DNA of 64,000 bases from Bacteroidales bacterium (GTDB taxonomy: Bacteria > Bacteroidota > Bacteroidia > Bacteroidales > UBA10428): assembly GCA_016934395.1 (NCBI GenBank), contig JAFGSZ010000013.1, forward strand, positions 124,001 through 188,000. Direction: 5' to 3'. Made by a program: the position numbers and the translations under genes. Below, piece by piece: positions 33,752 to 42,771 of the stretch. Positions within the stretch are counted from its first letter, which is position 1. Each line of letters starts with the position of its first letter. The notes below the pieces were generated by a model. It ran no database searches. It was not told the DNA's origin and saw only the letters and a program-made list of their open reading frames with translations.

Positions 33752-35401
33752 TTACTGATATAAAAATCTCTTTATGCTTCTTTTAGGAGTTTTTACAAAT
33801 TCTTCATTATGAACTTCAAATCGGGCTATGTTCATATACCCGGGTAATTTTGAATTCACTTCTTCCCGGTGTTGTTCTAAAAGTTTTAACAGTTCTTCTT
33901 CTGAAATTTTATCAGCTTCCAGGATTTCAGCATCAGGGTTAATCAAGGCAACAAGCTTTTCGTTCCTATGCACCACTAAAGATTCTGCCACTCCATATTT
34001 ATTGTTAATCATCGATTCTATTTCTTCGGGGTATATATTCTTACCATTTGCCCCAAGTATCAGGCTTTTGCTTCTCCCCTTAATAAAAATATTCCCCTCC
34101 TTATCCATAACTCCCAGGTCGCCCGTATGCAACCATCCGTCTTTATCAAGTATTTCGTCTGTTGCATCCTTGTTTTTATAATATCCAAGCATTACGTTTT
34201 CTCCCCGCAAGATAATTTCACCCACTTGTTTTACCGGATCCGGAGAATCAATTTTAACCTCAAGGGTATCTACAGGTTTTCCTGAAGATCCCAGTTTTGT
34301 TTTTTGCCAGGCTTCGTAACTGATAAGGGGTCCGCATTCTGTCATCCCATATCCCACTGTTGATGGGAATTTTATTTTTCTGAAAAAGATCTCAGCTTCA
34401 TTATTAAATGGGGCGCCACCAATAACCACTTCAGTAAAATTGCCGCCAAAAACCTTAGTCAGTTTCTCATTAATTTTTTTATACAGCAAATTTCTTATCC
34501 CCGGAATACTTAATAATAGTTTCATGTGCCATTTACTGATAACCGGTAACATTTGCTTTTTATATATTTTTTCTATTACCAGGGGAACTGAAAGAATCAG
34601 GGCAGGTTTTATTTCCTGGAATGCCTGTGTAATAATTTTTGGTGATGGTGTTTTTGTAAGGAAAGTTACATGACATCCAATGGAAAAAGGAAACAAAAAT
34701 TCAAAAGCACAACCGTATGTATGTGCCAGGGGTAAAAAGGATACTATTGGATCGCCGGAATTTAAAGGCATATGGTTTTGTGCAAATCGAACATTTGCGG
34801 CAAGACTGTTATGCTGAAGCATCACTCCTTTTGAAAATCCTGTAGTTCCGGAAGTATAACTTATTACTGCGAGTTCATCATTCGGTACTTCAGGAAGTCT
34901 GTATTCCTGCGGAGACAATCCATTTTTATATTTTTTCTTAAATTCTTCATCAAGATTTTTCACAATAGAAGCAAATTTATCAGATCTTGATTGTATCAGT
35001 TCAAATGTATTTACAGATACCACTCCTGAAAGATTTTTCATTTCATTAAAATCAAAAGTCTCAAAAAGTGAATCTGAGCTGATAAGAATACTGGAATCAG
35101 AATGATTAACTATATATTGTATATCTTCAGGTTTAAAATCGGGTAGTATGGGAACTATAACCGCACCATACGATACTGCAGCAAGGTAAGTAATACACCA
35201 ACGGGCAGAATTTTTCCCCACAAGTGCAATCTTGTCACCTTTTTTAATTCCCGATTTTTCAAAAAGCAGGTGAAATTTAAGAATACGTTCAGCAGTTTGA
35301 GAATATGTGAAACTTTCTCCTTTATAGTCAGAAAGTGCAGGAATATCCCAATTCTTTTTCAGACTTGATTCGATATACTTTACAAAGTTTTCTTTTAGCA
35401 T
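33752..35401 (-). CDS. fadD: Long-chain fatty-acid-CoA ligase (AMP-binding family)
   Basis: A 549-residue ANL-superfamily enzyme. The AMP-binding signature YTSGTTGFSKGVMLQH is clear, along with GYGMTECGPLISYE and the C-terminal GWLHTGDLGVMDKEGN and the hinge-region SKSLILGANGKNIYPEEIE. Such enzymes activate fatty acids to acyl-CoA using ATP. A perfect 14-bp palindrome, TTTAGCATGCTAAA, lies 16-29 bp upstream of the start, suggesting a repressor site. The exact acyl specificity cannot be told; an acyl-ACP synthetase role is possible. Confidence 0.9.
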   Translation of the reverse strand: MLKENFVKYIESSLKKNWDIPALSDYKGESFTYSQTAERILKFHLLFEKSGIKKGDKIALVGKNSARWCITYLAAVSYGAVIVPILPDFKPEDIQYIVNHSDSSILISSDSLFETFDFNEMKNLSGVVSVNTFELIQSRSDKFASIVKNLDEEFKKKYKNGLSPQEYRLPEVPNDELAVISYTSGTTGFSKGVMLQHNSLAANVRFAQNHMPLNSGDPIVSFLPLAHTYGCAFEFLFPFSIGCHVTFLTKTPSPKIITQAFQEIKPALILSVPLVIEKIYKKQMLPVISKWHMKLLLSIPGIRNLLYKKINEKLTKVFGGNFTEVVIGGAPFNNEAEIFFRKIKFPSTVGYGMTECGPLISYEAWQKTKLGSSGKPVDTLEVKIDSPDPVKQVGEIILRGENVMLGYYKNKDATDEILDKDGWLHTGDLGVMDKEGNIFIKGRSKSLILGANGKNIYPEEIESMINNKYGVAESLVVHRNEKLVALINPDAEILEADKISEEELLKLLEQHREEVNSKLPGYMNIARFEVHNEEFVKTPKRSIKRFLYQ

Positions 35402-35416
35402 GTTGTCAGGTTTCTA

Positions 35417-35430
35417 TTTAGCATGCTAAA
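35417..35430 (-). promoter_or_regulatory. Palindrome TTTAGCATGCTAAA before the acyl-CoA ligase gene
   Basis: A perfect 14-bp palindrome lies 16 bp upstream of the minus-strand start codon, with a partial further copy (TTTGGCATG) at about 35443-35451. It is consistent with an operator for a dimeric repressor; the regulator is unknown. Confidence 0.4.
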
Positions 35431-35512
35431 GTTAAAAAAAAGTTTGGCATGTCACTGTTGATGAAAAACCTTTTTAAATCATCTACATAATTAAATACAT
35501 AATTATTGGTGG

Positions 35513-36385
35513 TTAGATGCCAATAATTTCGCCTGCTAACTGCTCATATGTATGCTTAAAAAACGCTCTTTGAATTTCTCTGGTTATTTTACCCGGAATG
35601 CCATTGCCAAAAATATAATTGTCTATTTGAACTACTGGCATAATTTCATTCCCTGTACCTGTTAAAAAGAACTCACTATAGTTATGTATTTCATGTTGTT
35701 TTACAGGTTCCTCAATTAATTCGATATTTAATTCCGAACATATTTTTCTAACAGCAATACGTGTAATACCCGAAAGAATAAGGTTTCCATCAGGATGGGT
35801 ATACACTTTGTTATTCTTTACTGCAAAAGCATTAGAATGCGTTCCTTCTGTAATATTTCCTTGGCGAATAAGTATACATTCATCCGCTCCATGTTCAACA
35901 GCTTCCTGAAAAATAAGTGTATTGGGCAATAAGGCTATCGATTTAATATCGCAACGTAACCATCTGATATCTGGCCTGGATATTACTTTTATTCCAGTTT
36001 TAAGCTGTTTCAGCATAGGCTTTTTTTCAAAAGCCGTGGCATATATTGTACACTGTAAATTTTCTTTAGGAAAATGATGCGTACGTTTCGCGCTCCCACG
36101 GGTAATTTGAAGATAAATACCCGCATATAAATTGTTAAGCCGGTTTTCCAGAATTAATCGGTTAAAAATGTTCTGAAGTTCATGCGTATCATTAAAAACA
36201 ATCTTTACAGCATTTAGACTTCTTTCCAGTCGCCTGATATGTTCATCGAATAAGAAGGGCTGACCTTTATAATACCGTATTACTTCATAAACACCGTCTG
36301 CAAAGTTAAATCCCCGGTCATCGGGTGAAATTAAAGCTTTGTTTTTTGTAAGAAAAAATCCATTTAAATAAACAATTTCAGGCAT
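35513..36385 (-). CDS. dat: Aminotransferase class IV, probably D-amino-acid aminotransferase
   Basis: A 290-residue fold-type IV PLP enzyme. The Lys in RCDIKSIALLPN binds PLP, and the segment ending TEGTHSNAFAV matches D-alanine transaminase (the D-amino-acid branch has CDIKSL-LL and TEG-SN-F). Earlier motifs include FADGVYEVIRYYKGQPFLFD and HIRRLERS. The enzyme makes D-glutamate or D-alanine for peptidoglycan from 2-oxo acids. It could also be a branched-chain aminotransferase relative, which is less likely here. Stand-alone, in line with the acyl-CoA ligase gene downstream. Confidence 0.85.
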   Translation of the reverse strand: MPEIVYLNGFFLTKNKALISPDDRGFNFADGVYEVIRYYKGQPFLFDEHIRRLERSLNAVKIVFNDTHELQNIFNRLILENRLNNLYAGIYLQITRGSAKRTHHFPKENLQCTIYATAFEKKPMLKQLKTGIKVISRPDIRWLRCDIKSIALLPNTLIFQEAVEHGADECILIRQGNITEGTHSNAFAVKNNKVYTHPDGNLILSGITRIAVRKICSELNIELIEEPVKQHEIHNYSEFFLTGTGNEIMPVVQIDNYIFGNGIPGKITREIQRAFFKHTYEQLAGEIIGI

Positions 36386-36561
36386 ATCTTTTTTGATGCG
36401 AATTTATAAATTCTAAAATTACACAGTACCGTCGAAATCATGAAAAAGTATTTTTAAATTTCCTGAAATCAGATACAATTTTAAAAATTATTAATGTTAA
36501 AAATGTTTTTACTATAAATTATTGTGCCTGGCATTTCTGTTTCTTAAAAAGAAGCTTGCTG

Positions 36562-36569
36562 TATTTTTG
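36562..36569 (+). promoter_or_regulatory. -7 box TATTTTTG before hslR
   Basis: An exact TAnnTTTG, about 60 bp upstream of the hslR start; an imperfect TTTC lies 18 bp further up. Weak as a full promoter. Confidence 0.35.
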
Positions 36570-36628
36570 AGGTAAAAACATTAAATAATTTCTATTTTTA
36601 CAAAAAATAAAATTTTTGAATTCATAAA

Positions 36629-36994
36629 GTGAGAATTGATAAGTGGCTTTGGGCAGTTAGAATTTACAAAACCCGCAGTCAGGCTTCCGAAGCCTGCAAA
36701 AAGGGAAGGATTATAATAGATAACATTCCTGTAAAACCTTCCAGAGAAATTAAATTGGGTGATGTTATTATTGTACGAAAAATGCCTGTTCTTTATACCT
36801 TTAAAGTAAAAGAACTTACAGAAAGAAGATTATCTGCAAAACTGGTGAAAGATTATTATGAAGATCTGACTTCAGTTGATGAATTAAATAAATTACAGGT
36901 AAATGAAACTATCTTTATAAAACGCGACCGCGGCGCCGGTCGTCCCACTAAAAAAGAAAGAAGGATAATCGATAAAATTAAAAATTCAGATTAG
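36629..36994 (+). CDS. hslR: S4-domain RNA-binding protein, Hsp15 (HslR) family
   Basis: A 121-residue protein starting MRIDKWLWAVRIYKTRSQAS, the canonical S4 fold used by Hsp15/HslR, followed by a basic C-terminal tail (RDRGAGRPTKKERR). In E. coli, Hsp15 binds free 50S subunits that carry a stuck peptidyl-tRNA. The start codon is GTG at 36629, since the S4 domain begins at once after it. A DUF4924 gene follows 6 bp later and is probably co-transcribed. Confidence 0.85.
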   Translation: MRIDKWLWAVRIYKTRSQASEACKKGRIIIDNIPVKPSREIKLGDVIIVRKMPVLYTFKVKELTERRLSAKLVKDYYEDLTSVDELNKLQVNETIFIKRDRGAGRPTKKERRIIDKIKNSD

Positions 36995-37000
36995 TAACTC

Positions 37001-37543
37001 ATGATAATTGCGCAGGAAAAGAAAAAAAATAATATTGCCGAATATGTATTGTATATGTGGCAGATTGAAGATATAATCAGGGCTTACCAGTTTGATATCG
37101 ATCGGATTGAGATGAATTTAATTTCACAATATCAACAGTCAAAATCGATAAAAGAGGAAATAAAAAACTGGTACGCGAATTTGATTACCATAATGTATGA
37201 AGAAAAAATAATGAAGCAGGGGCATATGCAATTTATTAAAAACGTTGTAAATGACTTGTATGATCTTCACCTGCGCCTTTTGCACAATTTTTCAGACAAA
37301 CAATATGTTGATCAATATAACACCGCTAAAATTAATATTAACGATCTTGAAAAAAAATCCGCAGGTCATTCAGAAAATGAAATTGAAACCTGTTTCACCG
37401 GCCTTTACGCATTACTAATGTTTCGGCTTCAGAAGAAAGAAATAAGTAAAGAAACCTCGCAAGCTATGTCTACCATTAGTAATTTAATAGCATTACTGGC
37501 ACAACGTTATAAACAGATTGAGGATGGAGAATATGAACTTTAG
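37001..37543 (+). CDS. DUF4924 family protein
   Basis: A 180-residue helical protein without signal or membrane segments. The N-terminal block IIAQEKKKNNIAEYVLYMWQ matches the DUF4924 family of Bacteroidota, followed by QIEDIIRAYQFD. The function of the family is unknown. It begins 6 bp after hslR on the same strand, so a shared transcript, and possibly a link to ribosome or heat-shock physiology, is inferred. It ends 19 bp before the convergent DUF3078 gene. Confidence 0.8.
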   Translation: MIIAQEKKKNNIAEYVLYMWQIEDIIRAYQFDIDRIEMNLISQYQQSKSIKEEIKNWYANLITIMYEEKIMKQGHMQFIKNVVNDLYDLHLRLLHNFSDKQYVDQYNTAKININDLEKKSAGHSENEIETCFTGLYALLMFRLQKKEISKETSQAMSTISNLIALLAQRYKQIEDGEYEL

Positions 37544-37562
37544 AATTAAGAGTTCAGATAAT

Positions 37563-38426
37563 CTAAAACTTATAGGTTAACCCCACACCAAAAATTTCCT
37601 TGAGTTGTATTTCATTACTAATATCATAATCGTAGATTATATGTATCAGAATATTCGTACTCAGATAATCATTAATTTTCATATTCATTTTATTTTCCCA
37701 GTTAACGTCAATTTCTTTCGGGATTTCCGGATTATCCAGGTAATTTATAAATAGTTCCATTTTACTCTCAAACACAACATTTTTTATAATCTCTTTTGTG
37801 AAAGTTGCTTTAACAAGTCCCCCAAATTGAAAAAGTAAAGTACTCCCGGGATCAACACCAAATGCTCCACGATCAGATAATTGAGTATTATTAACAATGG
37901 TAATTTTCCCGTTTAAAGGAGAAATAAAAACAGAGAATACTTCCGAAGGTTTGTAATCCATACCCAGAGCCAGATTTATATATGCAGGAGCCATAAATGT
38001 TGAAATAAGCGAATCCGGATTACCTGGATCGTTACCATCCGTAAACTGGGTTTTAAAACCGAACAACACACTGTAAAACCAATTTTTTGAAGCTTTGTAA
38101 CCGTATTTAGATGCAAAATCAATCTTGTCATCTGTTTTTCTTAAGTCCTCTTTGCCTTGTTTTGCATATCCAAGATTTAAATCTAATGTATTTTCCCAGC
38201 TTGAGTTTTCTTTATTGTATTTAGCCGAAAAATTGGCAACTCCCAAACCCGATAATGAATTTAACCCTCCGGCCGACCAGTTTTTCGAAAAGCTGGTTTG
38301 AGAAATTGTAATGGTTCCTGATCCTTCGATTTTCCATAATTTCAGTGAATCAACTTGTGGTGTTTCCTGAGCTAATATTGAACCACCAGTAAAAAGAATC
38401 AAAAATAACATTCCTGATTTCCTCAT
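37563..38426 (-). CDS. DUF3078 family outer-membrane-like protein
   Basis: A 287-residue protein with a signal peptide (1-19). The opening of the mature part, WKIEGSGTITISQTSFSKNW followed by SAGGLNSLSG, is the DUF3078 hallmark. The remainder alternates hydrophobic strands and ends in LTYKF, like an outer-membrane barrel. Function is unknown. It lies 22 bp after the DCC-family gene and is probably the last gene of a flavin reductase-DCC-DUF3078 run on the minus strand. Confidence 0.85.
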   Translation of the reverse strand: MRKSGMLFLILFTGGSILAQETPQVDSLKLWKIEGSGTITISQTSFSKNWSAGGLNSLSGLGVANFSAKYNKENSSWENTLDLNLGYAKQGKEDLRKTDDKIDFASKYGYKASKNWFYSVLFGFKTQFTDGNDPGNPDSLISTFMAPAYINLALGMDYKPSEVFSVFISPLNGKITIVNNTQLSDRGAFGVDPGSTLLFQFGGLVKATFTKEIIKNVVFESKMELFINYLDNPEIPKEIDVNWENKMNMKINDYLSTNILIHIIYDYDISNEIQLKEIFGVGLTYKF

Positions 38427-38448
38427 AATATAAATTATTAAATGTTAA

Positions 38449-38832
38449 CTAAAATTCTGAAATATTACAATGATGTTGCTGTCCAAACAACATATGACGA
38501 TTAATTGCTATTTTATCATAAAAAAAGTCCCTGAGTACGCGGGGGATGATTATTAAAATCCACAGTACAGGCCAAACACCCCTTAAATGTCTGACTATTC
38601 TTAATACTGCAGCAGATTTAAAATATATTTTGTTTTTTTCAATAAGTACAATAGAATCAGGCCTATTATAAAGATAATCAAAAGATTTTAAAATTTCTAT
38701 AGCTTTATCCGACTGATTGGCTAAAACAATAAATCTGTTTTTATAATCTCTCTTAAGGATAAATTTTCCCCACCATGAACAGAGAGCGCACTCGCCGTCA
38801 ACAAAAATTAAAGATTTCCGGTTTTTGTTCAT
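38449..38832 (-). CDS. DCC-family thiol-disulfide-like protein (DUF393)
   Basis: A 127-residue protein with the N-terminal motif FVDGECALCSWW (Asp12, Cys15, Cys18), the DxxCxxC signature of DUF393/DCC proteins, which are predicted to be thiol-disulfide oxidoreductases. Hydrophobic stretches near 90-110 may contact a membrane. No partner or substrate is known. It sits 9 bp after the flavin reductase gene and 22 bp before the DUF3078 gene. Confidence 0.87.
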   Translation of the reverse strand: MNKNRKSLIFVDGECALCSWWGKFILKRDYKNRFIVLANQSDKAIEILKSFDYLYNRPDSIVLIEKNKIYFKSAAVLRIVRHLRGVWPVLWILIIIPRVLRDFFYDKIAINRHMLFGQQHHCNISEF

Positions 38833-38841
38833 ACACTGAAT

Positions 38842-39366
38842 TTATTGCTTTATATAGCAGTTTATAATTTCTCCGATATACATCCGGTGAAAATCATTAT
38901 CAGGATAATTTTTATCAATGATTGTTTTATAAACAAAACTTTCCGGATTTAGATCATTTGCATAGATTTTTTTGCATTCAAATACCAGTCGGGACTGCTT
39001 GTAAGCAATATTTCCATTATCGGTAATTACAGGGATTAATCCGGTGGCTTTGATTTTATCAATGTCCCTTCCTGACTTAGCACCACATATCTGAAGAATA
39101 TTCCTGAATTTGTCTTCAAAAAAACTAAGTGTAAAATTATCGTTCCTTTCTACAAATTTATGTGTATACCGCTGCGGTCTTATAAAAATAATTGCAACTT
39201 TTTTGTTCCAAAGAACTCCCATAGTTCCCCAGCTTGCGGTCATAGTATTAAAAGATTCAGGGGTTCCGGCAGTAATTAACATCCAATCATTACCAATTAG
39301 CTGGAATATATTATCAGAAATTTTTAATGAATCCTGTTTTTGAAAATTCTCATTTATACTTCTCAT
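38842..39366 (-). CDS. Flavin reductase-like domain protein
   Basis: A 174-residue protein of the FMN-binding split-barrel family (flavin reductase / flavoredoxin-like). Motifs are MLITAGTPESFNTMTASWGTMG, IIFIRPQRYTHKF and FTLSFFEDKFRNIL. Such proteins reduce flavins or pass electrons to partners; a high-flux reductase role cannot be told from a flavoredoxin-like one. It is the first gene of the apparent run with the DCC and DUF3078 genes. No clear -33/-7 promoter is found upstream. Confidence 0.85.
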   Translation of the reverse strand: MRSINENFQKQDSLKISDNIFQLIGNDWMLITAGTPESFNTMTASWGTMGVLWNKKVAIIFIRPQRYTHKFVERNDNFTLSFFEDKFRNILQICGAKSGRDIDKIKATGLIPVITDNGNIAYKQSRLVFECKKIYANDLNPESFVYKTIIDKNYPDNDFHRMYIGEIINCYIKQ

Positions 39367-39560
39367 TTTTTACTCATTATTAAGTTTTACAAAATTTTTA
39401 ACAATGAAAGGAATACTGCCATTTCATTTGCCTAAAATTATTTTTATTATATTAGGCCTCAAAATTAACTTTAATAACTATATCAAAAAATAATTACTTT
39501 ACTCTATTTTACCTTGCTATTTACTGAATTTAAGCCCAAGAAATAAACAAAAACGACCCT

Positions 39561-40511
39561 ATGATTGAATCTCTAAAAGTTCTGGATGGCATCAGGCTTA
39601 ATTTTTCACCTGAAGGATTATTTACTATAAATCTTACCCTTGCGTTTATTATGTTTGGAGTTGCCCTCGAAATTAAAATTGAACATTTTAAACAGGTGCT
39701 TCTCAATCCAAAATCTCCAATTGTAGGTGTTATATCTCAGTTTTTCTTACTCCCGTTAATGACCTTTATATTAATTATAATTTTTAATGAAATCATTACA
39801 CCCTCTATCGCAATGGGAATGATTTTAGTGGCTTCCTGTCCGGGAGGAAATATTTCGAATTTTATGTCGGCCATGGCTAAAGGTAATGCAGCACTATCGG
39901 TAAGTTTAACCGCCATTGCAACACTTGCTGCTATTATACTAACGCCTTTAAACTTTGCCATTTGGGGAGGTTTATACACTAATGTGGTCTCACATATAGA
40001 CTCCGGCACATTGCTTCAGCCGCTGTCAATTGATCCGATAGAAATGTTTAAAACCGTTTTTTTATTGCTGGGTATACCATTGGTTTTGGGTATGTGGTTT
40101 AATTACAAATTCCCAAAACTTACATTAAAAATTACGCAGCCTTTAAAAAAAATTTCGATTATTCTTTTTATGCTTATCGTAATCCTTGCATTTATAAAAA
40201 ATTACGATCATTTTATAGCCCATATCAAATTTATCTTTTTAATCGTATTGTTACACAATGCTATTGCACTTACAACCGGATTTACTTTTGCTTCTATTAT
40301 GAGACGAAATGTTCAGGATCGAAGAGCTATAACGATTGAAACCGGCATTCAGAATTCAGGATTGGCCCTGGTATTATTGTTTAACCCTAAAATATTCCCT
40401 CCTGAACTTGCCGTTGGAGGTATGGCTTTTATAGCAGCCTGGTGGGGTATCTGGCATATTATTTCAGGATTGGGAATTTCATATGTATGGTCAAAAATAA
40501 AAATCGACTAA
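39561..40511 (+). CDS. Bile acid:sodium symporter family (BASS) transporter
   Basis: A 316-residue membrane protein with about nine to ten hydrophobic segments. The signature SCPGGNISNFMSAMAKGN and GIQNSGLALVLLF occur in the two halves, as in BASS-fold carriers that move organic anions or pyruvate-like acids with sodium. The real substrate is unknown, and bile acids are unlikely in a free-living bacterium. It is the first of four closely spaced plus-strand genes with PlsC, SDR and VOC. Confidence 0.88.
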   Translation: MIESLKVLDGIRLNFSPEGLFTINLTLAFIMFGVALEIKIEHFKQVLLNPKSPIVGVISQFFLLPLMTFILIIIFNEIITPSIAMGMILVASCPGGNISNFMSAMAKGNAALSVSLTAIATLAAIILTPLNFAIWGGLYTNVVSHIDSGTLLQPLSIDPIEMFKTVFLLLGIPLVLGMWFNYKFPKLTLKITQPLKKISIILFMLIVILAFIKNYDHFIAHIKFIFLIVLLHNAIALTTGFTFASIMRRNVQDRRAITIETGIQNSGLALVLLFNPKIFPPELAVGGMAFIAAWWGIWHIISGLGISYVWSKIKID

Positions 40512-40537
40512 AATAAAAAACTGACGCATTTAGATTT

Positions 40538-41905
40538 ATGGGAAAAGTAACAATTGATAAATGGTCGCTTAAATATACCCTGTTACGTTCGCTATATGCT
40601 AGTGTTGCATACAAGTCTTATTTTAGAAAGATTTATGTACATAATGTAAAAAGTATTCCAAAAAACAAACCTGTAATTTTAGCCCCAAACCACCAAAATG
40701 CCCTGATGGATCCTATGGCCATTGTATGTACTTGTCATCGTCAGGTTATCTTTATTGCCCGGGCTGATATCTTTAAAAATCCCATAATTGCAAGAATACT
40801 CAATGCGCTTAAAATTGTACCCATGTACCGCATGCGCGACGGGGTGGAAAACCTGAATAAAAATGAAGAAATATTCGATCTTACGCAACAAATTCTTAAA
40901 AACAGTCGAAGTCCGATAGCTATATTTCCCGAAGGAAATCATGGAGATAAAAGACGGTTGCGACCTCTTGTAAAGGGTATTTTCAGGATGGCATTCAGAG
41001 CTCAGGAGGAATATGGAGACCAGCCCGGTGTATTATTACAGCCTGTTGGTATTGATTACGGACATTACCAGAACTTCGGAAGCTCACTTTTTATATATTA
41101 TGGAGAACCTTTTGATATCTCTTCTTATTACCTGCAATATAAAGAAAATGCCCCGGTTGCCATTAACCAGCTTAGAGACAGGTTATCGGAAGAAATGAAA
41201 AAATATATGATCCATATTGAAACTGAAGAATATTACGATTTATATATGGATCTCCGGCAGATATATAACGATAGTATGCGCAAAACACTCAATATTAAAG
41301 GCAAAACCCTGCTGGATAAATTCAGGGCCGATAAAAAAATGATTGACATTCTTGACGATGTTGAAAATAAAAAACCCGGGATACTCAAAGAACTGAACAC
41401 TACAATGAAAACCTATCAAAAAGGACTGAAAACTAAAAATCTCCGGGACTGGGTTTTGAAGAAAAAGAAATATTCTTTGCCGGTATTAATCCTCCAGTTT
41501 ATTGGGATGATGGCGCTGAGCCCTCTATATATTTTAGGATTAATTAATAATTATATCCCTTATAAAATCCCCACAATTCCCATAAATAAAATTAAAGACC
41601 CACAGTTTCACAGTACCATGAAGTATGGTATTGGTCTGGTTACCTTTTTACTGTATTATATAATTCTGATCGTTCTTGCCCTGATATTTTTACCTTTTAT
41701 TTGGCTTAAAGTAATATATATTATTTTAATTCCTTTTACCGGACATTTCTCATTTCGCTATTTTATAGCATATAAAAAGCTCTTCGCGAAATTCAGGTAT
41801 ACTTTTCAGGTCTTATTTAAGAATTTGGAAGTTAGCAATCTCCGGGAACTGAGAAAAGAAATTTTCGACCGAATGGATACCTTTGTAAATACAGCAACTT
41901 TATAG
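40538..41905 (+). CDS. 1-acyl-glycerol-3-phosphate acyltransferase-like (PlsC) membrane protein
   Basis: A 455-residue protein with an acyltransferase domain at about 35-230. Its active-site motif is APNHQNALMD, with His52 and Asp58 separated by five residues; the usual family spacing is four. FPEGNHGDKR is the second motif. The C-terminal third contains several hydrophobic segments (about 320-420), which most AGPATs lack, so the protein may be an integral membrane acyltransferase for an unusual lipid. It is 26 bp after the BASS gene and 22 bp before the SDR gene. Confidence 0.82.
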   Translation: MGKVTIDKWSLKYTLLRSLYASVAYKSYFRKIYVHNVKSIPKNKPVILAPNHQNALMDPMAIVCTCHRQVIFIARADIFKNPIIARILNALKIVPMYRMRDGVENLNKNEEIFDLTQQILKNSRSPIAIFPEGNHGDKRRLRPLVKGIFRMAFRAQEEYGDQPGVLLQPVGIDYGHYQNFGSSLFIYYGEPFDISSYYLQYKENAPVAINQLRDRLSEEMKKYMIHIETEEYYDLYMDLRQIYNDSMRKTLNIKGKTLLDKFRADKKMIDILDDVENKKPGILKELNTTMKTYQKGLKTKNLRDWVLKKKKYSLPVLILQFIGMMALSPLYILGLINNYIPYKIPTIPINKIKDPQFHSTMKYGIGLVTFLLYYIILIVLALIFLPFIWLKVIYIILIPFTGHFSFRYFIAYKKLFAKFRYTFQVLFKNLEVSNLRELRKEIFDRMDTFVNTATL

Positions 41906-41927
41906 ATTTAATAATACCTGTATTAGT

Positions 41928-42722
41928 ATGAATTTTAATAATAAAATCATTTGGATTACAGGTGCATCCTCAGGTATAGGAAGGGCATTAGCCATTAAAT
42001 TTGCAAAACAGGGTGCCAGCCTAATCCTTTCGTCAAGAGATGAAACAAAACTTGCCGCAGTAAAAAATGAATGTGATGCGTACACAAACAATTGCGCTAT
42101 TTTCAGTATTGACTTATCGAATGAAGAAAATATTATTGAAACAGCAGATAAGGTATTGAAGAATTATAATAGGATTGATTATTTAATTAATAATGGCGGT
42201 ATCAGCCAGCGATCATATACCATTGAAACTCCGGTTGATGTAGATCGCAAAATAATGGAAACAAATTACTTCGGAGCTGTTACTTTGACCAAAGCCGTAT
42301 TGCCCAGGATGATCGAACAGGGTGGCGGCCACATTGCCGCAGTAACCAGCGTGGTAGGAAAATTCGGGTTTCCCCTTCGTTCAGCCTATTCTGCATCAAA
42401 GCATGCACTACATGGTTTTTTTGATACCGTGAGGGCTGAATTGAAAAACCAAAATATCACGGTTACACTTATTGTACCCGGAAGAATAGTTACAGACATT
42501 TCAATAAATGCCATAAACAAAGAGGGTAAAAAATATGGTCTTATGGACCAGGGACAGGCTGCAGGAATGCCTGCAGATGTTTGTGCCCGCAAAATAGTAA
42601 GAGCATTGGCAAAAAAGAAAAAAGAATTTCTTGTTGGAGGGAAAGAAGTAATTATGGTGCATATCCGAAGGTTCCTGCCCCGTTTATATTATAAATTAGC
42701 ATCCAGGTTAAAAGCAACTTAA
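41928..42722 (+). CDS. Short-chain dehydrogenase/reductase
   Basis: A 264-residue SDR. The cofactor motif TGASSGIG is at the start, NNGG at about 88, and the catalytic YSASK follows the Ser of AVTSVVGKFG. The C-terminal helix region (KKKEFLVGGKEVIMVHIRRF) resembles SDRs that act on lipid-linked or sphingoid-type 3-keto compounds. It is the third gene of the BASS-PlsC-SDR-VOC run, so a lipid reduction step is a fair but unproven guess. Confidence 0.87.
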   Translation: MNFNNKIIWITGASSGIGRALAIKFAKQGASLILSSRDETKLAAVKNECDAYTNNCAIFSIDLSNEENIIETADKVLKNYNRIDYLINNGGISQRSYTIETPVDVDRKIMETNYFGAVTLTKAVLPRMIEQGGGHIAAVTSVVGKFGFPLRSAYSASKHALHGFFDTVRAELKNQNITVTLIVPGRIVTDISINAINKEGKKYGLMDQGQAAGMPADVCARKIVRALAKKKKEFLVGGKEVIMVHIRRFLPRLYYKLASRLKAT

Positions 42723-42771
42723 GAATACATACAAAATATGTATATTCGCAATATTTTATAATGGTTTGAAT

